Assembly (NCBI RefSeq): GCF_900289045.1
Contig: NZ_LT985188.1
Location: 2,604,001 to 2,668,000, forward strand
Reading direction: 5' to 3'
DNA: 64,000 nucleotides
From: Micropruina glycogenica
GTDB lineage: Bacteria > Actinomycetota > Actinomycetes > Propionibacteriales > Propionibacteriaceae
The notes beneath the pieces were generated by a model. The model was not told the origin of the DNA, searched no databases, and saw nothing but the letters and a program-made list of their open reading frames with translations. The position numbers and the translations under genes are program-made. Below are positions 32,785-42,127 of this stretch, in pieces (position 1 is the first letter of the stretch; every line of letters starts with the position of its first letter).

Positions 32785-34514
32785 TTCGCGTTCTGCGCGA
32801 GTACCTGCGGCCCTACTACGGCCCCCTGGCGCTGGTGCTGCTGCTGCAGTTGGTGGCCAATGCCGCTGCGCTCTACCTGCCCACCCTCAACGCCCGCATC
32901 ATCGACGACGGCATCGCCACCGGCGACACCGGCACCATTGTTCGGCTGGGCGCGGTGATGCTGGGCGTCAGCGTGCTGCAGATGGCGGGCCAGATCGGCG
33001 CCGTTTGGTTCGGTGCCCGCTCAGCCATGGCGTTCGGACGCGACCTGCGTGGGGCGATCTTCGCCCGCACCCTCGACTTCTCGGGCCGCGAGGTGGCCAC
33101 GTTCGGCGCCCCCAGCCTGATCACCCGTACCACCAACGACGTGCAGCAGATTCAGCAGTTGGTGATGATGACGTCGTTCATGATCATCGCCGCCCCGATC
33201 ATGATGGTCGGCGGCGTGATCATGGCCTTTCGCGAAGACCCCGGCCTGACTTGGACCATCGCCGTCGCCGTGGTGATTCTGGGCACCGTGATCGGCGTGA
33301 TCATCAGCCAGATGATGCCGCTGTTCGCCCAGCAGCAGACCCGCATCGACACCATCAACCGGGTGCTGCGCGAGCAGATCTCGGGGCTGCGGGTGATTCG
33401 TGCGTTCACCGCCGAGCCCCGCGAAACCGACCGCTTCGCCGTGGCCAACGCCGAGCTCACCGACACCGCCACCCGGGTCGGCCGGCGCATGATGACGCTG
33501 TTCCCGTTCGTGTTCTTCGTGATGAACGTGTCGACCATCGGCGTCACCTGGTTCGGGGCGTTTCGGGTGGCCGACGGCTCGTTGCAGACCGGGCAGCTGC
33601 TGGCCTTCATTCAGTACCTGACCACCATTTTGATGAGCGTGATGATGGCCACGATGATGCTGATGATCGGCCCCCGCGCCGCCGTCAGTGCCCGCCGTAT
33701 CGCCGAGGTGCTCGACACCGACTCGTCCGTCGTGCCGCCGGCCCACCCCGTGCGCGCCGTGCACCAGAACGGCCACGTGCAGCTGCAGGACGTCGAGTTC
33801 AAGTACCCGGGCGCGCAGCAACCGGTGCTGTGCAGCATCGATCTGGAGGTGAGGCCCGGCCAGACCACGGCCATCATCGGCTCCACCGGCGCCGGCAAGA
33901 CCACCTTGGTGAACCTGATTCCGCGGCTGTTCGACGTCACCGGCGGCCGGGTGCTGGTCGACGGCGTGGACGTCCGCGACCTCGACCCCGACCTGCTCTG
34001 GTCGCGCATCGGCCTGGTACCGCAGAAGCCCTACCTGTTCAGCGGCACGGTCGCGTCGAACCTGCGGTACGGCAAGCCGGACGCCACCGACGACGAACTC
34101 TGGGCGGCGTTGCGCACCGCGCAGGCGGCCGACTTCGTCGAGAGGATGCCCGGGCAGTTGGACGCCCCCATCGCCCAGGGCGGCACCAACGTCTCAGGCG
34201 GCCAACGGCAGCGGCTGTCGATCGCTCGGGCGCTGGTGAAAAAGCCCGACATCTACATCTTCGACGACTCGTTCTCGGCCCTCGACGTGGTGACGGACGC
34301 CCGCCTGCGAGCCGCCCTCGAAGGCGAGACCGCCGACGCGGGCGTGCTGATCGTGGCGCAGCGCGTCTCGACCATTCGCGACGCCGAGACCATCGTGGTG
34401 CTCGACGACGGCCGCATCGTGGGGGTGGGCACGCACGACGAACTGGTCGTCGGTTGCCCCACCTACGCCGAGATCGTCGAGTCCCAGTTCAAGGCTGAGG
34501 AGGCCGCGGCATGA
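32778..34514 (+). CDS. ABC exporter half-transporter, degenerate-site subunit
   Basis: This 578-residue type IV ABC half-transporter has six transmembrane helices (residues 15-310) followed by an ATPase domain. Walker A is GSTGAGKTT and the signature is VSGGQRQRLS. After Walker B the sequence is YIFDDSFSALD, with Asp in place of the catalytic Glu. That marks the non-hydrolysing site of heterodimeric exporters such as TM287/288. It pairs with the next gene, which has the Glu. The ATG follows TTGGAGG and overlaps the TetR stop. Substrates of such pairs are usually drugs or lipids; the TetR control favours a drug-like inducer. Confidence 0.92.
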   Translation: MLIRVLREYLRPYYGPLALVLLLQLVANAAALYLPTLNARIIDDGIATGDTGTIVRLGAVMLGVSVLQMAGQIGAVWFGARSAMAFGRDLRGAIFARTLDFSGREVATFGAPSLITRTTNDVQQIQQLVMMTSFMIIAAPIMMVGGVIMAFREDPGLTWTIAVAVVILGTVIGVIISQMMPLFAQQQTRIDTINRVLREQISGLRVIRAFTAEPRETDRFAVANAELTDTATRVGRRMMTLFPFVFFVMNVSTIGVTWFGAFRVADGSLQTGQLLAFIQYLTTILMSVMMATMMLMIGPRAAVSARRIAEVLDTDSSVVPPAHPVRAVHQNGHVQLQDVEFKYPGAQQPVLCSIDLEVRPGQTTAIIGSTGAGKTTLVNLIPRLFDVTGGRVLVDGVDVRDLDPDLLWSRIGLVPQKPYLFSGTVASNLRYGKPDATDDELWAALRTAQAADFVERMPGQLDAPIAQGGTNVSGGQRQRLSIARALVKKPDIYIFDDSFSALDVVTDARLRAALEGETADAGVLIVAQRVSTIRDAETIVVLDDGRIVGVGTHDELVVGCPTYAEIVESQFKAEEAAA

Positions 34515-36448
34515 CCGAGCGCACCGACCCCCGGCCGGTCGCAGAGACCGGCGCACCGAACCCCGACGCCCACACCTCGGGTGTGCCCCGCACCGCCAAC
34601 GAGCGGCCCAAGCACGGCCCGCAACGCGGCATGGGCCACGGCCCCATGCAGGGGCTCGGCAGCGCCGAAAAGGCCGTCAGCTTCGTGCCGTCCGCCAAGC
34701 GGCTGCTCGGCATGATGCGGCCCGAACGCAACCTGATCATCGTGGTGATCGTGATCTCGGCGCTGGCCACCCTGGGCAACGCCATCGGCCCGGCTATTCT
34801 CGCGCAGGGCACCGACCTGATCTTCGCCGGCGCCACCGGCGGCGGCATCGACTTCGCGGCGCTGGCCACGGTGATCTGGCAGGCGCTGGGCGTCTACGTG
34901 ATCGCCGGCGTGGTGCTGTGGTTCGCCAGCTTCCTGATCAACGACATCGTGCAGCGCACCGTCTACCGCATGCGTGAAATGGTGGCCACCAAGCTCAACC
35001 GGCTGCCGATCACCTACTTCGACGGCCAGCCGCGCGGTGAGCTGCTCAGCCGGGTGACCAACGACATCGACAACATCGCCCAGTCGCTGCAGCAGACCCT
35101 GGCGCAGATGCTCAACAACATCTTCACCGTGATCGGCGTGCTGGCGTTGATGTTCTGGCTGTCGCCGCCGCTGGCCCTGGTGGTGCTGATCTCGGTGCCG
35201 TTGACCGTGCTGGTGACCGCGCAGGTGATGAAGCGGTCGCAGAAGCGGTTCGCCGACATGTGGCGCGCTACCGGTCAGGTGAACTCAGAGGTCGAAGAGG
35301 CGTTCACCGGGCACTCGCTGGTCAAGGTGTTCGGCCGCCAGCGTGAGGTGGCGGCCCGGTTCGCCGAACGCAACAACGAGATGTTCGACGCGTCGTTCAG
35401 GGCCCAGTTCATCAGCGGCATCGTGATGCCGGCGGTGTTCTTCATCGGCAACCTCAGCTACGTGCTGATCGCGGTGATCGGCGGCGTCTGGGTGGCGGCC
35501 GGCACCATGACCCTGGGTGCGGTGCAGGCGTTCATTCAGTACTCGCGCATGTTCACCCAGCCCATCACGCAGCTCGCGTCGATGACCAACCTGCTGCAGT
35601 CGGGCGTCGCGTCGGCCGAGCGGGTGTTCGAGGTGATGGACGCCCCCGAGCAGTCGGCAGACGGCACCGAGTCCCTGCCGGTGCCGCTGCAGGGCCGGGT
35701 CGACTTCGACCACGTGTCGTTCAGCTACGACCCCGAAAAACCGCTGATCACCGACCTGTCACTGATCGCCGAGCCGGGCGCGACCGTCGCGATCGTCGGC
35801 CCCACCGGGGCGGGCAAGACCACTTTGGTGAACCTGCTGATGCGCTTCTACGAAGTGGACGCGGGCCGCATCACCATCGACGGTGTGAACATCGCCGACG
35901 TGCCTCGGCCGGAGTTGCGCGCCAATATCGGCATGGTGCTGCAAGACGCGTGGCTGTTCGGCGGAACCATTCGCGACAACATCGCCTACGGCCGTCCGAC
36001 CGCCACCGAGGCCGAGATTCTGGCCGCCGCCGAGGCCACCTACGTCGACCGGTTCGTGCACTCGCTGCCCGATGGCTACGACACGGTGATCGACGACGAG
36101 GGTTCGAACGTTTCGGCCGGTGAGAAGCAGTTGATCACCATCGCACGGGCGTTCTTGTCAGACCCGGCGATTCTGATTCTCGACGAGGCGACCAGCTCGG
36201 TCGACACCCGCACTGAGTTGCTGGTGCAGCAGGCCATGCAGGCGCTGCGGGGCGGGCGCACGTCGTTCGTGATCGCGCACCGGCTGTCGACCATTCGCGA
36301 CGCCGACACGATTCTGGTGATGGAGAACGGCGCGATCGTCGAGCAGGGTTCGCACGAGGCACTGCTGGCCGCACGCGGGGCGTACGCGCGGCTGTACCGC
36401 TCCCAGTTCGCGGGTGGGTTGGACGACGACGAAGACGAGGCGGCCTGA
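34511..36448 (+). CDS. ABC exporter half-transporter, catalytic subunit
   Basis: This 645-residue half-transporter overlaps its partner by ATGA. A 60-residue polar N-terminal extension (rich in Pro, Arg, Gly and Met) precedes six transmembrane helices and the ATPase domain. Walker A is GPTGAGKTT, the signature is NVSAGEKQLI, and Walker B LILDEATSSVD keeps the catalytic Glu. Together with the upstream subunit it should form a heterodimeric exporter with one active and one degenerate ATP site. The operon ends here; the next gene is on the opposite strand. Confidence 0.93.
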   Translation: MTERTDPRPVAETGAPNPDAHTSGVPRTANERPKHGPQRGMGHGPMQGLGSAEKAVSFVPSAKRLLGMMRPERNLIIVVIVISALATLGNAIGPAILAQGTDLIFAGATGGGIDFAALATVIWQALGVYVIAGVVLWFASFLINDIVQRTVYRMREMVATKLNRLPITYFDGQPRGELLSRVTNDIDNIAQSLQQTLAQMLNNIFTVIGVLALMFWLSPPLALVVLISVPLTVLVTAQVMKRSQKRFADMWRATGQVNSEVEEAFTGHSLVKVFGRQREVAARFAERNNEMFDASFRAQFISGIVMPAVFFIGNLSYVLIAVIGGVWVAAGTMTLGAVQAFIQYSRMFTQPITQLASMTNLLQSGVASAERVFEVMDAPEQSADGTESLPVPLQGRVDFDHVSFSYDPEKPLITDLSLIAEPGATVAIVGPTGAGKTTLVNLLMRFYEVDAGRITIDGVNIADVPRPELRANIGMVLQDAWLFGGTIRDNIAYGRPTATEAEILAAAEATYVDRFVHSLPDGYDTVIDDEGSNVSAGEKQLITIARAFLSDPAILILDEATSSVDTRTELLVQQAMQALRGGRTSFVIAHRLSTIRDADTILVMENGAIVEQGSHEALLAARGAYARLYRSQFAGGLDDDEDEAA

Positions 36449-36497
36449 GGTCGTCGGTGCCCGATGTCGGAGCGGGGCTGCCGCCGCGGTGGTCGGG

Positions 36498-36995
36498 TCA
36501 TCGCTGCAGCGGTTCGGGCGCCCGTCCCCAGTTCGCCAGCACGGCGGCCGCGATGGCGTTCGTCGCGGCTCCGTCGATCCGGATGGTGCGGACCTGATCG
36601 GGCAGTCCGAATCGCCGTGAGCGCCACGACGTGCGATGTCGGAGCGGGGCTGAACCCGGCGCCGGGAGCACGGCTAGGTACGGCAGACCCCGGTGTACGA
36701 CGATCCACACCTGGTGTACTTGCGGCCACTCGAAGCTCCAGCGGGCGCCGAACTCGTGACTGGTCACGCCGGATGGGTCGATGTCGGCGCGCAACGTGAC
36801 GGACAGTCCGCCCAACAGCAGCGTGGCGACGGCGATGACGGCCAGCACGAGAGCGGGGGCGAAGAGGATTGCCGACGATGACGCGGGCGACACCACCAGA
36901 GACGTGTAAAGCAGGAACACCCCGAGTGCACCGATCAAACCGAACATCACAAATAACGCGGTCAGGTTCTGCCGGACGGTGCTGTGCGCCTGCAT
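36498..36995 (-). CDS. Membrane protein with PH-like domain
   Basis: This 165-residue protein has two adjacent transmembrane helices at about residues 10-55. A beta-rich cytoplasmic domain follows that resembles bacterial PH-like (bPH) domains: SHEFGARWSFEWPQVHQVWIVV and a closing helix AIAAAVLANWGR. Such proteins are widespread in actinobacteria and have no assigned function. An in-frame upstream ATG exists, but the ATG at 36993-36995 has a GAGAGG ribosome site and starts a plausible N-terminus. It stands alone, divergent from the NUDIX-fusion gene. Confidence 0.75.
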   Translation of the reverse strand: MQAHSTVRQNLTALFVMFGLIGALGVFLLYTSLVVSPASSSAILFAPALVLAVIAVATLLLGGLSVTLRADIDPSGVTSHEFGARWSFEWPQVHQVWIVVHRGLPYLAVLPAPGSAPLRHRTSWRSRRFGLPDQVRTIRIDGAATNAIAAAVLANWGRAPEPLQR

Positions 36996-37147
36996 GGGTG
37001 CCTCTCGATAGGAACGAGTACCAGAGTAGGCAACCGGCGGGTCCGTTCGATCTGGCAGCAATGACCGGCGCGTGGTGACCGGTTGGGTGGCTCGGGAGGG
37101 TGGTGGCTGGGGACCGGCACCGGGCCGGCGGCTGGCAGTATGGCGCG

Positions 37148-38266
37148 ATGATTCGCGTTGTAGGGGCCGCCATCGTGTGGCATGGCTGCGTGCTGGCGGC
37201 CAGGCGCCGCTACCCGGCCCAGGCGGCAGGCCGGTGGGAGCTGCCCGGCGGCAAGGTGCAGCCGGGAGAATCCGCCGAGGCGGCCGTGGTGCGCGAGATC
37301 GGCGAAGAGTTGGGCTGCGCCGTCGAGGTGGTCGGGTGGTTGACGGGGGAAACGGCCTGGACGTCCGGCGGGTTGGAACTGGAACTCAGGGTGGCGCTGT
37401 GCCGGTTGGTCCGCGGCGAGCCCACCCCGAGTGAACATGACGCTGTGCGCTGGCTGGCGCCCGACGAACTGCAGGACGTCGACTGGCTGGCGCCGGATCG
37501 TCGGTTCCTTGACGAACTGGCCGAGCGATTGCTGCACGGCGAGCCGCTGCCGGGCGGCAACGTGGGTGGTGCGGTGCGGATCGGACAGACCGTCCGGCGA
37601 CCGACCGGCCCCTGGACGCCGGCGGTGCACGCGGTACTGAGCCACCTGTCCAGTGCGGAATTGGCTGCGGTGCCGCGCGTGCACGGCGTCGATGTGCGGG
37701 GCCGTGAGGTGCTCGACTACCTGCCGGGCGAGGTGATCGACGTCGACACCGCACTGCTGAGCCCCGTCCGATTGGTCAATCTAGGCCGCTGGCTACGGGC
37801 TTTGCACGAGGCGATGACCGGCTTCGAGCACCCGGGACCGTGGCGCTTCTTCGGTGTGGTCGCCCCGACGCTGATCACCCACAACGACGTCGCCCCCTAC
37901 AACGTCGCCTTCGACGGTGACGAGGTGGCGGGGGTCTTCGACTGGGACCTGGCCGGGCCGTCCACGCCTGATGCCGACCTGGGACTGACCGCGTGGACCT
38001 CGATTCCGCTGTTCCGTCCGATCCCGGTGAACGATGCGGCCGAGCGGCTGGGGGTGTTCGCAGCCGGCTACGGCACGGCGGCCGAGCGCGTGCTGGACGC
38101 CGTCGAACCACGGGTGCAGCTGGCGATCGACGGCATCCGCGAGGCGGTGAGGCGCGGGGATGAAGGCATGATCAACCTGGCCGCCACGCAGGGTGAACCG
38201 GAGCGCACCGAGGCGGCGCTGGCCGACTTCCTGGCCCGCCGGGAGGCGATCGTCGCCCTGCTTTGA
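37148..38266 (+). CDS. NUDIX hydrolase fused to an aminoglycoside-phosphotransferase-like kinase
   Basis: This 372-residue protein joins two enzymes. Residues 1-130 form a MutT-type NUDIX domain with a complete box at about 35-57 (GKVQPGE, then REIGEELG), expected to hydrolyse nucleotide diphosphate derivatives. Residues about 140-370 resemble APH/choline-kinase phosphotransferases. They have the catalytic loop HNDVAPYNV near 245 and the metal-binding DWDLA near 265, but no clear ATP-binding lysine loop, because the N-lobe is very short. I know of no common family with this fusion. The ATG at 37148 gives a normal MutT start. A strong palindrome follows the gene. Confidence 0.8.
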   Translation: MIRVVGAAIVWHGCVLAARRRYPAQAAGRWELPGGKVQPGESAEAAVVREIGEELGCAVEVVGWLTGETAWTSGGLELELRVALCRLVRGEPTPSEHDAVRWLAPDELQDVDWLAPDRRFLDELAERLLHGEPLPGGNVGGAVRIGQTVRRPTGPWTPAVHAVLSHLSSAELAAVPRVHGVDVRGREVLDYLPGEVIDVDTALLSPVRLVNLGRWLRALHEAMTGFEHPGPWRFFGVVAPTLITHNDVAPYNVAFDGDEVAGVFDWDLAGPSTPDADLGLTAWTSIPLFRPIPVNDAAERLGVFAAGYGTAAERVLDAVEPRVQLAIDGIREAVRRGDEGMINLAATQGEPERTEAALADFLARREAIVALL

Positions 38267-38269
38267 GCC

Positions 38270-38339
38270 GACGTTGCCTGCGCTAGGGCTCGTTGCCTGC
38301 GTCCTGACGCGGGCAACGAACGTTTGCGCAGGCAACGTC
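38270..38339. terminator. Nested palindrome between converging genes
   Basis: The outer arms GACGTTGCCTGCGC (38270-38283) and GCGCAGGCAACGTC (38326-38339) are exact reverse complements (14 bp). Inside them, CGTTGCCTGCGT (38291-38302) pairs with ACGCGGGCAACG (38307-38318) across a 4-nt loop. Two convergent genes end here, so it can terminate both transcripts. Confidence 0.7.
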
Positions 38340-38352
38340 CCACCCAGGCTGC

Positions 38353-39330
38353 TCAGCCGGAGATGGGGGCCACCAGTTCCAGGCTGCGTCGGGAGGCGGT
38401 GCGATCGACCGCGGACGACACCAGAATCAGTTCGTCGGCGTCGGCGTGCCGGGCGAAACCGTCCAGCCAGGCCTTGACCTGGTCGGCGGTGCCCACGCCC
38501 GTGTACCGCAGCATGTGGTCGACCTGGGCGCCGCCGGGGCCCTCGATCAGCACCTCGACGTCGTCGTCGGTGAGCGTGCGTCCGCGGCCCAGGAACATGC
38601 GCACCCGGGCGCGCCTGGTGAGCTCCAGCAACCGTCGCGCCTCGGCCTCGGTGTCGGCGGCGATCACGCCGGCGCCGGCGATCACGTACGGCTCGGCGAG
38701 CTGCTCGGACGGCTGGAAGCCGCGCCGGTAGGTGGCGACCGCGGCTTCGAGCGCGTCCGGGGCGAAGTGCGAGGCGAACGCGTACGGCAGGCCGAGGGCG
38801 GCGGCCAGCTGAGCGCCGAACAGCGACGAGCCGAGAATGTAGAGCGGCACCCGGGTGCCGGCGCCCGGCGTGGCCGTGACGCCGGCGATCAGCGACTCGT
38901 TGAGGTAGCCCTGCAGTTCCTGTACATCGCGGGGGAACGTGTCGGCGGCGGACGGGTCGCGGCGCAGCGCACGCACCGTGACCTGGTCGGTGCCGGGAGC
39001 ACGTCCGAGGCCGAGGTCGATGCGGCCCGGGTGCAGCTCGGCCAGGGTGCCGAACTGCTCGGCGATCACGAGAGGTGAGTGGTTGGGCAGCATCACGCCC
39101 CCCGAGCCCAGCCGAATGGAGCTGGTGTTGGCCGCCACGTGGGCGATCAGCACGGCCGTGGCCGACGAGGCGATGGTTGGCATGTTGTGGTGCTCGGCGT
39201 ACCAGATGCGCCGGTAGCCCCAGGCTTCGGCCTGCTGGGCGAGCGTCACGGTGGCGGCGAGCCCGTCGGCGACGGACTCACCGGGCAGCACCTGGGCGAG
39301 ATCGAGAATGGAGAGGGGAACGGAGCTCAC
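38353..39330 (-). CDS. Luciferase-like (LLM class) flavin-dependent monooxygenase
   Basis: This 325-residue TIM-barrel protein of the bacterial luciferase-like family uses reduced FMN or F420. It matches the short-chain LLM group (YhbW/MsnO8-like): [15 protein letters not shown] at the start, [11 protein letters not shown] and [40 protein letters not shown]. No substrate can be read from the sequence. It is on the same strand as the NmrA gene and 124 bp from it. That gap contains a repeat copy, so the two may or may not share a transcript. The start is ATG or GTG near 39330, and the N-terminus fits the family. Confidence 0.88.
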   Translation of the reverse strand: MSSVPLSILDLAQVLPGESVADGLAATVTLAQQAEAWGYRRIWYAEHHNMPTIASSATAVLIAHVAANTSSIRLGSGGVMLPNHSPLVIAEQFGTLAELHPGRIDLGLGRAPGTDQVTVRALRRDPSAADTFPRDVQELQGYLNESLIAGVTATPGAGTRVPLYILGSSLFGAQLAAALGLPYAFASHFAPDALEAAVATYRRGFQPSEQLAEPYVIAGAGVIAADTEAEARRLLELTRRARVRMFLGRGRTLTDDDVEVLIEGPGGAQVDHMLRYTGVGTADQVKAWLDGFARHADADELILVSSAVDRTASRRSLELVAPISG

Positions 39331-39395
39331 ATAGGGTCAACCGCCCGAGCTTCGGCACCATTCCCGCGGCGAGATCGGTTGCCGACCGGGACGTT

Positions 39396-39417
39396 GAGAT
39401 CCCGGTGTGCGCCGGGC
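39396..39417. repeat. Palindromic repeat copy, eroded
   Basis: GAGATCCCGGTGTGCGCCGGGC is a partial member of the 26-bp family in the 124-bp gap upstream of the monooxygenase gene. Confidence 0.6.
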
Positions 39418-39454
39418 GATGGACCTGCGCGATCGGGCACTGGCTATTGCGGCC

Positions 39455-40318
39455 TCAACTCAGAGCCGGTTGCCCGCGTCGTAGTCGAGAGCCCAACGCC
39501 ACCGCCAGCGGCCTGGCCGCGCGACCGGCGAACTGCTGCACCGTTTCGGTGGTGAACCCGGCCAACCCCGAGCGTAGGGCGGCGAACACCCGCACGACGT
39601 TCTCGGCGAACCACGGCGGGGCTCCCGCTGCGGTCAGCGCAGCCAGAGCGTCGTCGTCGGCCACGGCAACGTAACTCACCGGCCTCTCCAGCAGCCCGGA
39701 AAGCACCTCGGCCGCCTGGTCGAACCCCAGGACGGAGGGGCCAGTCAGGGTGAGCACCCGCTGCGGGCTTCCGCGCAGCAGCACCGCCGCCGCCACCGCA
39801 GCCACGTCCGCCGGGTCGATGAACGCGACCCTAGCAGCCGCCGCCGGCGCCGCCAGCACCCCCGCTCGAACCGCGTCGAAGCCGGCCAGGAGGTTCGTCG
39901 CGTACGTCGTCGGCCGCAGCACCACCGCGTCGATTGCCGCCGCGGCCAGCACCTGTTCGATCTCGGCGTGCGCGTGCCAGAACGCCACCGGCGAGCCGAG
40001 CCCCGCCCCGTGGGCCGACAACTTCACCAGCCGCGGCACACCGGCGGCGACGGCGGCGTTGATCACCGCCGATTCCCAGGCCAGTTGGTCGGGGTGATTG
40101 GGGGCTGCCAGAAACACCTGATCAACCCCTCGGACGGCCTGCCGCAGCGACGCCGGGTCGGTGAAGTCGCCGACCGAGAACTGCACCTGATCGGGCAGCG
40201 CGGCCCGGGCGCGATCGATGTCGCGCACGAACACCCGGACGGGCATACGGGCGGCGGTCAGTTCAGCGACGAGCGAGCGGCCGACTGTTCCGGTCGCTCC
40301 AGTGATCAGAATGGTCAT
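39455..40318 (-). CDS. NmrA/SDR-type NAD(P)H-binding protein
   Basis: This 287-residue atypical short-chain dehydrogenase has the glycine motif ITGATGTVGRSL (residues 4-15), VGDFTDPASLRQAVRGVDQVFLAAP and a LRPTTYATNLL active-region segment. Proteins of this group act as NAD(P)H-dependent reductases (azoreductase- or quinone-reductase-like) or redox sensors. The ATG at 40316-40318 has GAAAGAG eight bases upstream and overlaps the end of the PQ-loop gene by 56 bp. It appears to be the third gene of an operon that starts with the FAD oxidoreductase. Confidence 0.87.
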   Translation of the reverse strand: MTILITGATGTVGRSLVAELTAARMPVRVFVRDIDRARAALPDQVQFSVGDFTDPASLRQAVRGVDQVFLAAPNHPDQLAWESAVINAAVAAGVPRLVKLSAHGAGLGSPVAFWHAHAEIEQVLAAAAIDAVVLRPTTYATNLLAGFDAVRAGVLAAPAAAARVAFIDPADVAAVAAAVLLRGSPQRVLTLTGPSVLGFDQAAEVLSGLLERPVSYVAVADDDALAALTAAGAPPWFAENVVRVFAALRSGLAGFTTETVQQFAGRAARPLAVALGSRLRRGQPALS

Positions 40319-40634
40319 GAGGGCTCTTTCGGATCGTTCGCCGCAACGCGTCGCGGCGTTCTGGGCAGCCGTGGTGCCGGAGCCACCACAGCAACATCAG
40401 GGCGCTGACCACGAGGTTGAAGGCGTGCATCAGCCAGACGGGTCCCAGCGGCAGGGTGATCACATAGATGGTCTGCGCGAGGTTTCCGACGTTGGCGATG
40501 ATCAGGTTCGCTGGACTGTACGACGACAGGTCACGCGTCCGGTGAGCTCTGATCAGCATCGGCAGGGCCGATGCGACGAACAACAGGGTCGCCAGGGTGC
40601 CGGCGATGGCGCCGATGACGGTGAAGGGCACCAT
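40263..40634 (-). CDS. Small PQ-loop/SemiSWEET-like membrane protein
   Basis: This 123-residue protein has three hydrophobic helices at about residues 5-24, 42-60 and 65-85, with the pattern ALPMLIRAHRTRDLSSYS after helix one. That resembles the Pro-containing repeats of SemiSWEET/PQ-loop transporters, which work as dimers. The last 35 residues are hydrophilic and overlap the start of the next gene. A strong AAGGAGGT ribosome site precedes the ATG at 40632-40634. A sugar or small-molecule transport role is possible, but the match is by topology and is not secure. Confidence 0.65.
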   Translation of the reverse strand: MVPFTVIGAIAGTLATLLFVASALPMLIRAHRTRDLSSYSPANLIIANVGNLAQTIYVITLPLGPVWLMHAFNLVVSALMLLWWLRHHGCPERRDALRRTIRKSPHDHSDHWSDRNSRPLARR

Positions 40635-40653
40635 GGCGACCTCCTTTCTGATC

Positions 40654-42048
40654 TCAGGCGGGCGACATCGTCCCCGCGCGCGGCGGAATGTTGCGGTTGA
40701 ACCGGAACATGTTCTCTGGGTCCCAGCAGGTCTTCAGGTCGGTGAGGCGGTTCCACTCGGCAGCCGAGTACGCACGACGAATCCGGCCGGCGGCGGCCTC
40801 ACCTTCCAGAAAGTTGACGTAGACCGCGCCGTCCGACAGCGGGTCGATCAGGCTGCCGAAGCGGGCCAGTTTGGCCTGCGCGGCGGACTGCAACTCAGGC
40901 GTGAAGGCCAGGCCGATCGCGTTGAACGAGAAGTTCGCGCCCGTCCGGTTCAGAGGGCTGAGCTGGTCGGACGGCACCCGCAGTGCCCCGCCCAGGTGGC
41001 GCAACTCCACCACCAGCAGCGGCGAGTCCGCGGTCTGCTCGGCGACCAGCACATCGATCACGTCGGCGTTCAGTTCGGGCAGCAGGGCGCTGCGCATGAC
41101 ACCCGCCACGGGGTCGGTGGGTTCGGCGCTGATGCGGTCGAGCTCAGTGACACGCATGCGCCGTACGTCGTCGATCAGCGGTTCGCCGAGCCGTTTGCGC
41201 AGGTCACGGACGGCCGCCGCGCCGCGGCCCAGGTCGTCACCGGAGTAACAGAGGCGAATGCTCACCAACGACTGGCCGCGCAGGGGCTCGGGTAGAAAGG
41301 GCAGCGGCGGAAAGTTCAGCAGCGCCACCGATGAGGCGACCTCGTCGGGCTGCTCGGCCGCCCACTGCGCGTAGTGCTCGATCACCAGCCGGGCTGCGCT
41401 GATCGGGTAGAACAGCGCACCCCCGTAGACGACGTCGAGCTCGACCAGCCGCAGGTGCAGGGCGGTCACCACCCCGAGGTTGCCGGCGCTGCCGCGCAGC
41501 CCCCAGAACAGATCGGGCTCGTGGTCTGCGTCGACGGTGATGAGGTCGCCGTCGGCGGTGACCAGTTCGGCGGCGACGATCGACTGCGAGGCGAACCCGA
41601 AATGACGCCCCAGCCAGCCGAATCCGCCGCCCATGCTGTAGCCGACGACGCCGACGCCCGAGCTGGAGCCCTGCAGCCCGAACAGCCCGTGCATAGCCGC
41701 CCGCTCGTTCAGCCGCGCCCAGCTCACACCGGCTTCGACCCGCGCGATGGCGGTGACCGGGTCGACCGACAGGCCCTGCATGGCCGCGGTGTTGATCAGT
41801 AGGCCCCCCTCGACGGCGTGGCCGGTGCCGTGGCCGGTTGCCATCACCCCGACACCCAGCCCGGCGGACCGTGCGTAGCGGACGGCCGCCACGACGTCGT
41901 CGGCGCGTTCGGCCAACGCCACGACCGCGGGCCGGTGGCTGCCCAGCAGGTTCCAGGCGGTGACCGCCTGGTCGTAGCCGGCCTCACCGGGACGCAGGTA
42001 GCGCACGCCGGCGCCGGTCGGCGCGCGGTTGATCACAGTGGCACTCAT
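40654..42048 (-). CDS. FAD-linked oxidoreductase (BBE/VAO family)
   Basis: This 464-residue protein has a FAD-binding PCMH domain at about residues 30-210 and a C-terminal berberine-bridge (BBE) motif, YSAAEWNRLTDLKTCWDPENMFRFNRNI. GHGTGHAVEGGLLIN provides the His region often used for covalent flavin attachment. The usual Cys for a second link is absent at GVVGYSMGGGFGWLGR, so FAD is probably singly attached. Relatives oxidise alcohols, sugars or natural products. The frame is open upstream, but the ATG at 42046-42048 follows AGGAG and a candidate operator. It is the first gene of the oxidoreductase/PQ-loop/NmrA unit. Confidence 0.88.
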   Translation of the reverse strand: MSATVINRAPTGAGVRYLRPGEAGYDQAVTAWNLLGSHRPAVVALAERADDVVAAVRYARSAGLGVGVMATGHGTGHAVEGGLLINTAAMQGLSVDPVTAIARVEAGVSWARLNERAAMHGLFGLQGSSSGVGVVGYSMGGGFGWLGRHFGFASQSIVAAELVTADGDLITVDADHEPDLFWGLRGSAGNLGVVTALHLRLVELDVVYGGALFYPISAARLVIEHYAQWAAEQPDEVASSVALLNFPPLPFLPEPLRGQSLVSIRLCYSGDDLGRGAAAVRDLRKRLGEPLIDDVRRMRVTELDRISAEPTDPVAGVMRSALLPELNADVIDVLVAEQTADSPLLVVELRHLGGALRVPSDQLSPLNRTGANFSFNAIGLAFTPELQSAAQAKLARFGSLIDPLSDGAVYVNFLEGEAAAGRIRRAYSAAEWNRLTDLKTCWDPENMFRFNRNIPPRAGTMSPA

Positions 42049-42066
42049 GAGGTTCTCCTGGTTCGT

Positions 42067-42087
42067 GGGAATCGCACGTCGATTCCC
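42067..42087. promoter_or_regulatory. Inverted repeat upstream of the FAD oxidoreductase gene
   Basis: GGGAATCG-CACGT-CGATTCCC is a perfect 8-bp inverted repeat 19 bp upstream of the oxidoreductase start. Position suggests an operator or a 5'-leader hairpin. The LuxR-type regulator upstream is a candidate ligand. Confidence 0.5.
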
Positions 42088-42127
42088 TGCTGCACCAGGT
42101 TCGGCGAGAAGGCCGGGGCGCACATGG

